A stretch of 64,000 nt of DNA, taken from contig JAGWXF010000004.1 in the NCBI GenBank assembly GCA_018970025.1, forward strand, positions 124,001 to 188,000, written 5' to 3'. This DNA is from Actinomycetales bacterium. GTDB taxonomy: Bacteria; Actinomycetota; Actinomycetes; S36-B12. A program made the translations under genes and the position numbers. The notes below the pieces were generated by a model. It was not told the origin of the DNA. It did no database searches and worked only from the letters and a program-made list of their open reading frames with translations. This document shows positions 8,208 through 17,000 of this stretch, one piece after another (the stretch's first letter is position 1; the number at the start of each line of letters is the position of its first letter).

Positions 8208-8600
8208 ATGGTCGCAACGGGGATGACGCAGCGCGACATCGCGGATGCGATCGGCGTCTCGCAACCGGCGGTGAGCCAGCAACTGCGCAACGCACCGGGC
8301 CCGGCCACAGTCGACCCACGCACGCTGATCGAGGCTGCCGGCCCAGTGCTCAAGGACGTGATCGCCGAACGGGGGTTCTCGCGGCTGGCCGTGTTCGGAT
8401 CCATCGCCCGTCGCACCGCACGACCGGACTCCGACATCGATCTCCTGGTCCGTGCACCCAAGGGTGCTTCATCATTCGACCTGGTCACGCTCGCCAGCAC
8501 GCTGGAGGAGATCCTCGGGCGGCACGTTGACCTCGTCGAGTACGGCGGGTTGAAGCCGGGATTCGATGACGACGTGCGCCGCGACGCGGTCCTCCTGTGA
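8208..8600 (+). CDS. HTH-fused MntA-type nucleotidyltransferase antitoxin
   Basis: About 130 residues. An N-terminal helix-turn-helix (GMTQRDIADAIGVSQPAVSQ) is fused to a minimal nucleotidyltransferase with the signature FGSIARRTARPDSDIDLLV (GS-x10-DxD). In MntA/HepT modules this enzyme adds AMP groups to the HEPN toxin, and the HTH probably represses the operon. Start choice is uncertain: the ATG at 8208 is used, but an in-frame GTG at 8193 would add five residues. The stop overlaps the next ATG (TGATG), coupling it to the toxin gene. Because that toxin is destroyed, the enzyme has lost its obvious partner. Confidence 0.75.
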   Translation: MVATGMTQRDIADAIGVSQPAVSQQLRNAPGPATVDPRTLIEAAGPVLKDVIAERGFSRLAVFGSIARRTARPDSDIDLLVRAPKGASSFDLVTLASTLEEILGRHVDLVEYGGLKPGFDDDVRRDAVLL

Positions 8601-8896
8601 TGGACACCCGAGCCGCCAAGGAACTCATCCACATCAGCGGATGGCTCGATCGCGTCGATGAGATCGTCGCGCGAGGTAAGACCGCCTATCTGTCTGACGA
8701 TCTGCTCTAGGAGGCGGGCGACTCGCTGATGATGAAACTCGGGGATGCAGCCAATCGTCTGGCACGTATGGAGGCCATCGGGCCCGACGGCGTCGATTGG
8801 GTCGTCGCCGTGGCTCACCCTCGCCAGGGATCTGCCCACCTGGAAGGCGTCGCTGGAACCACTGGTCTCTGCAGCGCGTTCAGTGCTCGGGGCGAG
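8600..8896 (+). pseudogene. HepT/DUF86 HEPN toxin, nonsense codon plus deletion
   Basis: ATG 8600 opens MDTRAAKELIHISGWLDRVD, a DUF86-type HEPN toxin. Codon 37 (8708-8710) is TAG, where the family continues LL-x-EAGDSLMMKLG; the downstream frame still reads EAGDSLMMKLGDAANRLARM. At about 8813 the sequence jumps from DWVVAVA into WLTLARDLPTWKASLEPLVS in another frame. In intact relatives the segment between these blocks carries the catalytic RNF-x-x-H ribonuclease motif, so both the active site and the frame are lost. The gene follows the HTH-MntA antitoxin by a TGATG overlap. The toxin is dead and the antitoxin looks intact. Confidence 0.8.
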
Positions 8897-9055
8897 GTCG
8901 TGGTCATCACCGGCGGCGGGCCGGCCTGCACCACCAAGCAGTCCACCTGCACCCTGACCCTGGGCAAGTCCACGTCCGAAGGCCACCACGCCTACGCGAG
9001 GCCACGCAATCATCAGCTCTTTCGCCTGCGGTGCCTGGCATCCCATGGGTCAATA

Positions 9056-9073
9056 CATCGCACGTGTGCGATG
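9056..9073. promoter_or_regulatory. Perfect 8-bp inverted repeat before the RelE/Xre pair
   Basis: CATCGCAC-GT-GTGCGATG lies 14 nt before the RelE-type start. The motif GCGATG is repeated twice more towards the gene. Its position suggests an operator for the Xre antitoxin encoded second in the operon. Confidence 0.5.
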
Positions 9074-9087
9074 ATCCTGAATATGCG

Positions 9088-9423
9088 ATGATTCGCGATG
9101 TGGTCGAGATCGAGCTGCTCGACGAAGTGGTTGAGTGGCTCGATTCGCTCACCGGCGCAGAGCTGGAGCGAGTCGTCGGCGTGGTGGATCGGCTCGCAGG
9201 GCTGGGCTCACGTGCGCGGATGCCGTTCTCGCGCAGCCTGGGAGGCGGGCTGTTCGAAATCCGGTTCACGCTGGGTTCGACGTCACGACGTATCACGTAT
9301 CGCTTCACGGCGGATGGACGGATCGTGCTGCTTACGACGTTCCGAAAGGAACGCAACAACGAACGAACTGAGATTGATCGGGCCCGAAAGGCGGCGATGA
9401 CCGACGGGGTCGAGCATCCCTAG
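9088..9423 (+). CDS. RelE/HigB-type toxin (Gp49-like)
   Basis: A 111-residue toxin of the phage-derived Gp49/HigB branch of the RelE superfamily. It has an N-terminal helical part (IELLDEVVEWLDSLTGAELE), then MPFSRSLGGGLFEIRFTLGS, strands ending in ITYRFTADGRIVLLTTFRKE, and a basic helical tail. Members of this family cut mRNA at the ribosome. The ATG at 9088 gives the normal family length. The toxin comes first and the Xre antitoxin second, the usual HigBA order. No damage is visible, in contrast to the related gene at 49.4 kb. Confidence 0.85.
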   Translation: MIRDVVEIELLDEVVEWLDSLTGAELERVVGVVDRLAGLGSRARMPFSRSLGGGLFEIRFTLGSTSRRITYRFTADGRIVLLTTFRKERNNERTEIDRARKAAMTDGVEHP

Positions 9424-9436
9424 GAGAGGTGGAGCA

Positions 9437-9757
9437 ATGGCGAATCATTCGCGGTGGGAAGACGTCAAGGCCAAGCGGCCAGCGGCATCGGCGCAGGTAC
9501 GGTCAGCGATGGAGGAGAGTTTTTCGCTGGCGCAGATGATCTACGACCTGCGCATCGAAGCAGGACTGAGTCAGCGTGAACTCGCTCAGCGGATGGGCAC
9601 CACCCAGTCGGTGATCTCTCGCTTGGAGGAAGGCGGTGGCACCGGCAACCGCGTCGACACGCTCGCTCGAGTTGCGACTGCGCTCGGTCGGCACCTGGTG
9701 ATCTCATTCCCGCGCACGGTGCCGGCGAAGATCAAGGACGGCGTCCGGGTCGCCTGA
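9437..9757 (+). CDS. Xre-family antitoxin (HigA-like)
   Basis: A 106-residue protein with a central helix-turn-helix of the Cro/C1 type (about residues 34-90; GLSQRELAQRMGTTQSVISR). The N-terminus is basic and polar, as is usual for antitoxins paired with Gp49-like toxins. The gene starts 13 nt after the toxin stop and has an AGGAGAGGTGG ribosome-binding site. It should neutralise the RelE-type toxin and repress the operon, possibly at 9056-9073. Confidence 0.87.
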   Translation: MANHSRWEDVKAKRPAASAQVRSAMEESFSLAQMIYDLRIEAGLSQRELAQRMGTTQSVISRLEEGGGTGNRVDTLARVATALGRHLVISFPRTVPAKIKDGVRVA

Positions 9758-9822
9758 CGATCCGGTCCCGCTCATGGCGCAGGGGTGAGGTCGAGCGCAC
9801 TGGAAGGGCAAGGGGTCGTCTG

Positions 9823-9851
9823 TTGAGCGCCCCGTTGGCCTCTGCCACAAT
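9823..9851 (+). promoter_or_regulatory. Candidate promoter of the BREX operon
   Basis: TTGAGC (9823-9828) and CACAAT (9846-9851) are separated by exactly 17 nt, about 37 nt before the pglW start. A GAGGGGG ribosome-binding site then precedes ATG 9888. No strong promoter is seen elsewhere in the operon, although the 125-nt gap before pglY could hold a secondary one. Confidence 0.55.
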
Positions 9852-9887
9852 GCCGCGAGGTGACCGTTCGCAGGGCTGAGGGGGCAG

Positions 9888-12800
9888 ATGCGCAGCGATT
9901 CCCCCCAGTGGCATGAGGTGGGCCAGGCTGCGACCCCGGCTGAGGACGAGGCCCTTGGGGTCATCAAGGCCATGCTCCCGGAGGCTGCCATCGCCTGGGC
10001 CTGGTCGAACCTGTCGTTCATCAGCGTCCACGGCCGCCTGGCCGAGGTCGACCTGCTGCTGCTCACCCGCGCCGGCCTGACCCTGGTGGAGCTGAAGGGC
10101 TGGCACGGGAGGATCACCGGCAACCAGCGCACCTGGCGGGTGGGGGTCGAGGAGCGGGCCAATCCGCTGTTCCTCACCGACCAGAAGGCCAAGTGGCTGA
10201 AGGAACTGCTGGCCTACGTGCAGCCGGGGCCACGGCGAGTACCGGTCCCGTTCATCAAGGCGATCACCGTCCTGCACGGCCGGGACAGCGTGGTGGATCT
10301 CGACCCGGTCGCGACGACCGCGACCTATGGGCTGGACGGGTTCAACGTGCGTGGCGTCCCCGCGTTCAGCGAGTACCTCGAGCGGCTGCCGAATGATGCG
10401 CGGGACGTGGTCGACGCGAAGCGCGCCAAGGAACTGGTCGCCATGATCGCCGCCGCCGGCTTCACCGCGCCCCCGCGCACCCGGATGGTCGGCCAGTATG
10501 CGGTTGAGCGGCTCGATGCCGTGGAGCAGGGGCCGAGTTGGTCGGATGTGATCGCCCAGCACCCGCACCTGCCCGGCCAGCGCAAGCGGATACGTATATA
10601 TGACGTGCCCCGCCAGTCCTCCGCCGAGCAGCGGCAGCAGGTGATCCGGATGGCGCAGCGCGAGTTCTTCCTGACCAGCGGGCTGCGTCACCCGGGGGTG
10701 GTCGCCCCGGAGGACTTCTTCGACGACCCGGCCGCCGGGCCGGCCTTGGTCTTCGCCTACGACCCGGGCCCGGTGCGACTGGACCGGTGGCTGGAGCAGC
10801 ATGCCGATGACCTCACCCTGGATCGACGACTGGAGGTGATCCGCCAGCTCGCGGAGATCCTGCGCTATGCCCATGCCCGCGGGGTGACCCACCGGGCGCT
10901 GTCTGCCCATCGCGTCTTCATTGAGGGTGAGGCGGAGGGCACGCTGCGGGTCAGCGTGCGCGACTGGCAGACCGGCCGGGAGGAGCCGGGGCTGGATCGC
11001 GGAACGAACGCGCCCTCGACGACCATCCTGCAGGGCACCCGGCACGTGGTCGATCACATCGACCCGACCACCTGGGTCTACCTGGCGCCGGAGCTGCATG
11101 CCGCCGATGAGCCCGACGGGGTCGCGCTTGATGTCTACGGCCTGGGCTCGGTGGGCTACCTGGTGATCACCGGCAAGCCGCCGGCCGACAGCATCCCGGC
11201 CCTGGAGCGACGGATCCGCGGCAGCGCGGGCCTGGACCCAGCGGTCGAGCTGGACGGGATCCCCGATGGCATCCGTGCCCTGATCCAGCGGGCCACCCAT
11301 CCCGATGCGCGCGTTGATCGCACCCCGGATGCCGAGGCCTTCCTTGCCGACCTGGATGCCGCCGAGCATCAGCTGCGGGACGACACCGAGCCGGAGCCGG
11401 TCATCGACCCCCTGCAGGCCCAGGTCAATGACGTCCTCGATGACCGCTTCCTGGTGATCGAGCGGCTGGGCTCCGGATCGACCGGGGTGGCCTTGCTGGT
11501 TTCCGACCTGGACGACGAGAGCGTGCTGAAGGTCGCGCATGATGCGACCAAGGAGCACCGGCTGGCGGCCGAGCATGCCGCGTTGGCCAGCCTCGATCAC
11601 CCGCGAGTCGTCAAGGTGCTGGCCGACCCCTTCCTGGTCGGGGGGCGGCTGACCCTGCAGCTGCAGGACGCAGGCCGCCCGACCCTGGGCAGCCGGATCC
11701 GGCAGGAGGGCCGGCTCACCCTGGATCAGCTCGAGCGCTATGGCGCCGACCTGCTCGAGGCCGCTGCCCATCTGGATGCCCGCAGCGTCCTGCACCGCGA
11801 CATCAAGCCCGACAACCTCGGGGTGCGACCTGATCCAACCGATCGCCGCCCGCGACTGGTGCTGTTCGACTTCTCCCTAGCGGATGAGCCGCTGGAGCAT
11901 GTGAAGGCCGGCACCCCTCCCTACCTGGACCCATTCCTCGGGGCGGGCCGGCGGCCGAGGTACGACCGGGCGGCCGAGCGATTCGCGATCGCGGTGACCC
12001 TGTTCGAGATGGCCACCGGCACGCGGCCGGTCTGGGGCAGCGGCGGGGCTGATCCGGCGACGATCACCGACGAGGTGACGCTCACCCCCGACCTGTTCGA
12101 GCCGTCCATTGCAGCCGGGATGATCGCCTTCTTCCGCAAGGCCCTGGCCCGCGATGCCAGTCAGCGTCACGGAGACCTGGCCGAGCTGGCGCAGGGCTGG
12201 TCAGCACTGTTCGCCGCGGCCGACGCGAGTTCGCAGCAGGTGGACGAGGACGGCACGGGCGAGGAGGTCGAGGTCTCAGCGAGCACGTCGTTGAGCGAGG
12301 CAGGCCTCAGTGCCCGGGCCCAGTCGGCGGTGGCGCGTCTGGGGGTCGCGACGGTCGGCGAGCTGCTGAGCGTGTCGCCCTTCCGCATCAACAGCATCCC
12401 GGGCCTGGGCGAGAAGACCCGACGGGAGTTGCAGCGCCGCATCCGCGCCTGGCGCCGGGCCATCCACCTGGATCAGGGCGGCAACGAGGCACCGGGCACG
12501 AATGGCGACACTGCAGGCGAGCCGTCAGGGCAGGAGCCCGGCCAGCCGCGCGGCATCGACGCGATCGCCGCGGCCTACGTTCCCAAGGCCGCAGGCCGCA
12601 GCCAGACCGAGGTGCAGTGCGCGCGTGCGCTCATCGGGATCCAGGCAGCAGGCACTGAGAGCTGGCCGAACCTGATCGCGGTGGCCGAGGTGGTCGGCGT
12701 CACCCCGGCCCGGGTGAGCCAGGTGCTGGACCGACTGCGCAAGCCCTGGTTGCGCACCAGCATCGACATCGGGATGGATGCCCAGGTCCAGGCGATCCTG

Positions 12801-14069
12801 GCGGGCCTGGGCGGCGTTGCCGAGGCCAGCGAGGTCGCCCGCGCGCTGCTGGCCACCTGCGGGTCCGCGGCGTACGAGCCGGATCGCACCCGCCAGGCCC
12901 TGGGCGTGGTCCGCGCCGTGGTTGAGGCCGACCTGACCCGAGGCGGGGATTCCGCGATCGCCTCGCGTCGCCACGGCCCCAGAGTGATCCTCGCCTTGGA
13001 GCCCGCCGACCCGGATGCCCCGGCCGCCGATGCGGTGATCGACTGGGTGCGTCGGCTCGCGCAGGCCGCTGACCGGCTGGCCGCGACCCAGCCCATCCCG
13101 GTTCGAGCCACCGCCCTGGCGGCGTTGCGCGCGATCAAGGCCCCGGCGGGCGTCGTCCTCACTGATGAGCGACTGCTACGCATCGCGGCTGCCGCGTCAA
13201 CGACGGCAGCAGTCGGTGGGCGTGGTGAGATCTACCCACGTGGCATGGCAGCGGCCGAGGCGATCCGACTGACCCTGGCAGGTCTGGCGGCATCCCGACT
13301 GCAGTTGACTCCGCAGGCGTTGGCCGAACGGGTCCGTGGCAGGTTCCCCGAGGCTCAGCGGATCCCGGAGCGCCCAGCACTGGACCGGATCGTGCAGGAG
13401 TGCGATGCGGGCCTGGCGTGGAATGGCACGGCCTACGCATCGACGACCGCAACGACCGGCAGCCTGCTGTCGACCGAGCATGGCCGCACCATGCTCGGAG
13501 CCCGGCATGCAGGCCCGAGGTTCGACGAGGTGGACGCCCGCCTGCGCGCCGCGCTGGCCAGCGACAGCTACCTGACCCTGGCGGTCGACCCGAGGCGGCA
13601 GCAGCAGGCGACCGAGGTCCTGGCCAGCGAGTACGGGTTGACCGTGGTGAACCTGACCGACCTGCTGCTGGACGCGGCTCGCGAGCTGGCCACCAGCAGC
13701 GGGGTGGACTGGGCCTTCCTGCTCGCAGTGGACGCGAAGGACCCAGCCAGCCCGGATCGCGTGCAGCTGAATCACTTCGTGGCCACGGCCCTGGACCAGG
13801 CGATGCCCAAGGTGCTCGCCAGCAGCGAGCCCCTGCTGCTGACCGAGCCGGCGCCGCTGGGCCGCTACCGGCAGCAGCAGTGGCTGGCCACCCTGGCCGA
13901 CCTGACCACCCCCCGCCCGGCAGCACGCTGGCTGCTCGTCCCGCATCGCGATTCGGCAGGTGCCCCGACCCTGGATGCGCAGGTGCCGGTGCCGCTGGGC
14001 GCTGACGGCTTCCTGCCGATCAGCATTGACTTCCTGGACCGGCATGCCATGCAGGCGGACGCATCGTGA
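9888..14069 (+). CDS. pglW: PglW, serine/threonine kinase of type 2 BREX
   Basis: The 1393-residue first protein of the BREX type 2 (Pgl) operon. Domains in order: a NERD nuclease-like domain (about 17-135; E53-V-D55, then E68-x-K70); a first kinase-like domain (about 240-490) whose catalytic loop reads HRALSAHRV instead of HRDLKxxN, so probably a pseudokinase; a second kinase domain (about 510-780) with glycine loop RLGSGSTGVALL, catalytic HRDIKPDN near 635 and DFS in place of DFG; a helix-hairpin-helix (about 832-848; INSIPGLGEKTRRELQ); and a long C-terminal region with helical and HTH-like stretches. PglW is known to phosphorylate itself and to be required for Pgl immunity. The stop overlaps the pglX start (GTGA). 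Confidence 0.92.
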   Translation: MRSDSPQWHEVGQAATPAEDEALGVIKAMLPEAAIAWAWSNLSFISVHGRLAEVDLLLLTRAGLTLVELKGWHGRITGNQRTWRVGVEERANPLFLTDQKAKWLKELLAYVQPGPRRVPVPFIKAITVLHGRDSVVDLDPVATTATYGLDGFNVRGVPAFSEYLERLPNDARDVVDAKRAKELVAMIAAAGFTAPPRTRMVGQYAVERLDAVEQGPSWSDVIAQHPHLPGQRKRIRIYDVPRQSSAEQRQQVIRMAQREFFLTSGLRHPGVVAPEDFFDDPAAGPALVFAYDPGPVRLDRWLEQHADDLTLDRRLEVIRQLAEILRYAHARGVTHRALSAHRVFIEGEAEGTLRVSVRDWQTGREEPGLDRGTNAPSTTILQGTRHVVDHIDPTTWVYLAPELHAADEPDGVALDVYGLGSVGYLVITGKPPADSIPALERRIRGSAGLDPAVELDGIPDGIRALIQRATHPDARVDRTPDAEAFLADLDAAEHQLRDDTEPEPVIDPLQAQVNDVLDDRFLVIERLGSGSTGVALLVSDLDDESVLKVAHDATKEHRLAAEHAALASLDHPRVVKVLADPFLVGGRLTLQLQDAGRPTLGSRIRQEGRLTLDQLERYGADLLEAAAHLDARSVLHRDIKPDNLGVRPDPTDRRPRLVLFDFSLADEPLEHVKAGTPPYLDPFLGAGRRPRYDRAAERFAIAVTLFEMATGTRPVWGSGGADPATITDEVTLTPDLFEPSIAAGMIAFFRKALARDASQRHGDLAELAQGWSALFAAADASSQQVDEDGTGEEVEVSASTSLSEAGLSARAQSAVARLGVATVGELLSVSPFRINSIPGLGEKTRRELQRRIRAWRRAIHLDQGGNEAPGTNGDTAGEPSGQEPGQPRGIDAIAAAYVPKAAGRSQTEVQCARALIGIQAAGTESWPNLIAVAEVVGVTPARVSQVLDRLRKPWLRTSIDIGMDAQVQAILAGLGGVAEASEVARALLATCGSAAYEPDRTRQALGVVRAVVEADLTRGGDSAIASRRHGPRVILALEPADPDAPAADAVIDWVRRLAQAADRLAATQPIPVRATALAALRAIKAPAGVVLTDERLLRIAAAASTTAAVGGRGEIYPRGMAAAEAIRLTLAGLAASRLQLTPQALAERVRGRFPEAQRIPERPALDRIVQECDAGLAWNGTAYASTTATTGSLLSTEHGRTMLGARHAGPRFDEVDARLRAALASDSYLTLAVDPRRQQQATEVLASEYGLTVVNLTDLLLDAARELATSSGVDWAFLLAVDAKDPASPDRVQLNHFVATALDQAMPKVLASSEPLLLTEPAPLGRYRQQQWLATLADLTTPRPAARWLLVPHRDSAGAPTLDAQVPVPLGADGFLPISIDFLDRHAMQADAS

Positions 14070-17000
14070 GCCGCACGGCCCAGGCACCCACCCTGCTGAA
14101 GGACCTGCAGGCCCAGGTCAAGGCGCTGACCAATGACCTGCGGGCACGAAGCGAGCAGGGGGACGATGCCTGGGCCCAGCAGTTGCGCGCCGAGTACGAG
14201 CAGGCCCGAACACGGAACCGCACCGGCCTGACCTGGTCGGAGTGGCGCGACGGCGAGGTCGACCTGGCTGCAGTGGCCTGGGTGCTGGCCACCGTCTTCG
14301 TGCGGTTCTGCGAGGACAACGGACTCATCGACGGCCCGTGGATCACCGGCGAGGGTGCCCGGCACGCGCAGGCCCTGGACAACGAGACCGAGTTCTACCG
14401 GCAGGACCCGATCCGCAATGCCCGCGACTGGCTGCGTGCCGGGTTCGCCAGCCTGGCTGACCTGAAGGCGGGCCGCGACCTGATCGACCCGGATCATCAC
14501 CTGGTCTGGCGGGCACCGATCAGTGCCGATGCGGCATCCAGCCTGCTGGCCTTCTGGCGTGCCCAGCAGGCGGACGGCACCCTGGTGCACGACCTGCGAG
14601 ACGAGCAACTGGACACCAGGTTCCTCGGCGACCTCTACCAGGACCTCTCCGACCACGCGAAGAAGAAGTACGCCCTGCTGCAGACCCCGGTCTTCGTCGA
14701 GGAGTTCATTCTCGACCGCACCCTGACCCCGGCGATCGCCGAGTTCGGCATCGAGGGCCTGCGCATGATCGACCCGACCTGCGGCTCGGGTCACTTTCTA
14801 CTCGGAGCATTCGACCGCATCCTGCGCACCTGGCAGGCGCATGCGCCAGCGATGGATGAGCGCACCAGGGTCCAAAACGCACTGAACGCCATCCATGGTG
14901 TCGACATCAACCCGACCGCGGTGGCGATCGCGCGATTCCGGCTCACCGTCGCAGCCATGGAGGCGTCCGGGGTGACCAGACTGAAGGACGCGCCCCACTA
15001 CGACTACCACATCGCCGTCGGTGACTCCCTCATCAAGCACGGCGTGCAAGCAGACCTGCTGGCCGAGGCGGAGGAGTTCGAGTACGCCAACGAGGACCTG
15101 TCCCAGCACCCGGGCATCCTGGACCGCGGCCGCTACCACGTCGTGGTCGGCAACCCGCCCTACATCACTGTGAAGGACAAGGCACTCAACGAGCGCTACC
15201 GGCAGGACTACCAAACCTGCCACCGTCAGTACGCCCTGAGCGTGCCGTTCATGGAGTTGTTCTTCCAGCTAGCGATCAAGGGCGATACCCAGCCGGCGGG
15301 CTACGTCGGCCAGATCACCAGCAACTCGTTCATGAAGCGCGAGTTCGGCAGCAAGGTGATCGAGGATCTGCTCTCAGGCACCGGCAGCTTGATGTACGAG
15401 AACCCAGTCGACCTGCAGTACGTCATCGACACGAGCGGGGCATACATCCCCGGCCACGGCACCCCGACGGTCATCCTTATTGGCCGTAGGCGTCGACCGG
15501 TCGGAGACACGCTGCGTGCCGTGCTGGGCATCCGGGGCGAACCTGGCCAGCCGGACGTTGCCGCGACCGGCCTCGTCTGGAGCGAGATCGTTGAGCATGT
15601 CGATGCGGGAGCGCATGACGGCACGTACGTCACCGTCACCAACCTCAATCGAAACACACTCGCAACGCACCCCTGGTCCCTCGGTGGCGGTGGATCCGGG
15701 ACACTCATGGCGGTCTTGTCGCGAATGCAGGGGCGCGCCGTGAGTGACCTGGTTTCAGAGATCGGGCGCACCACCGTCGTCGGTGAGGACGATGCCTGGG
15801 TAGTTCCTGATCATCAGAGTGCCCGGAGGTATCGGTTCTCGCACGCGTGCGTAGCTTTTGTGGAAGGGGAGGTAGTGCGTGATTTCTCGATTGGGGCCGT
15901 TAGCTGGGTGGTAGACCCGTATGTTGACGTCCAAATCCCGTCTTGGATTTCCCCAGGTGACAGCGTTGTTCGAGAGCGGCTGTGGCCAAATCGCAAGAGG
16001 CTGGCAGACAGGACGGTATTTGGGAAGTCCCTCAGCGACAGAGGTCGTCCTTGGTACGACCATTTGGAAACTTACTCAAGCAAATTGCGCACTCCGCTGT
16101 CGTTGGTGTTTGCGTTCGTGGCGACCCACAACCACTTCGTGCTGGATCGCGGCGGGAAGGTCTTCAAACAGTCGGCGCCGGTGATCAAGTTGCCGGCCCA
16201 GGCCACGGAGGCCGACTACCTGGAGTTGCTTGGGGTCTTGAACTCGTCGGTGGCGTGCTTCTGGCTGAAGCAAGTCAGTCACAGCAAGGGCAATGCCACG
16301 GCATCAAGCGGAATGCCGGACCAGCCGTGGTCGTGGAACTGGGAGTTCACGGGGACGAAGTTGCAGGAGTTTCCTTTACCCGCCTCCCTCCCCGGCGAAC
16401 GGGCAATGGTGATTGACCGATTGGCCATCAAGTCATCTGCTGTACACCCCGCTCACGTTCTGGCGTCGGAAGTCTCGGCTTCTGCAATAGACGATGCTCG
16501 ATCCACTTGGTGGGCGCTCCGTGAGAGGTTGGTTTTCGAGCAGGAGGAGTTGGACTGGGAGGTTTACCGCTCGTATGGGCTCACGGATGCGGACCTAACT
16601 TATGAGGGTTCTGAGGAGCTAACTATTGCTCCGGGAGAGCGCGCATTCGAGATTGCACTTGCGCGCAAAATGGCTTCTGGCATTGAGTCTGCGAGCAAGT
16701 GGTTTACGCACCATAGGCACGTGCCACGGACAGACTTGCCCGAGAACTGGCCGGCGGACTATCGCGCTCTTGTTGAGCGACGGCTCGCGTTGATCTCGTC
16801 CGATCCGTTCATCGGGTTGCTGGAGCGTCCGGAATACAAGCGACGCTGGAACTCGTCGACCTTCGATGACCTTCTTCCTGATGCGTTGCGCTCGTTCATT
16901 CTCGATCGGCTTGAGGCCTCTGCTTTGTGGTCCGATGGGTCTGGTCCAGCGGTGCTGTCGGTGGCGCAGTTGGCTGATCGGGTGCGTGGTGATGCGGATC

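Noticed and set aside
8600..8896. Amber read-through giving a functional HepT toxin
   Set aside because: A later deletion and frameshift removes the expected catalytic segment, so suppression of TAG would not restore activity.
8897..9087. Plus-strand open frame (EVVVITGGGPACTTKQSTCT and onward)
   Set aside because: It is protein-like for about 50 codons but has no start, no ribosome-binding site and no recognised family; possibly a remnant.
10590..10610. TATATATG tract in pglW as a phase-variation site
   Set aside because: The run is short, non-homopolymeric and encodes an ordinary in-frame segment (RIRIYDV); no slippage-prone repeat is seen.
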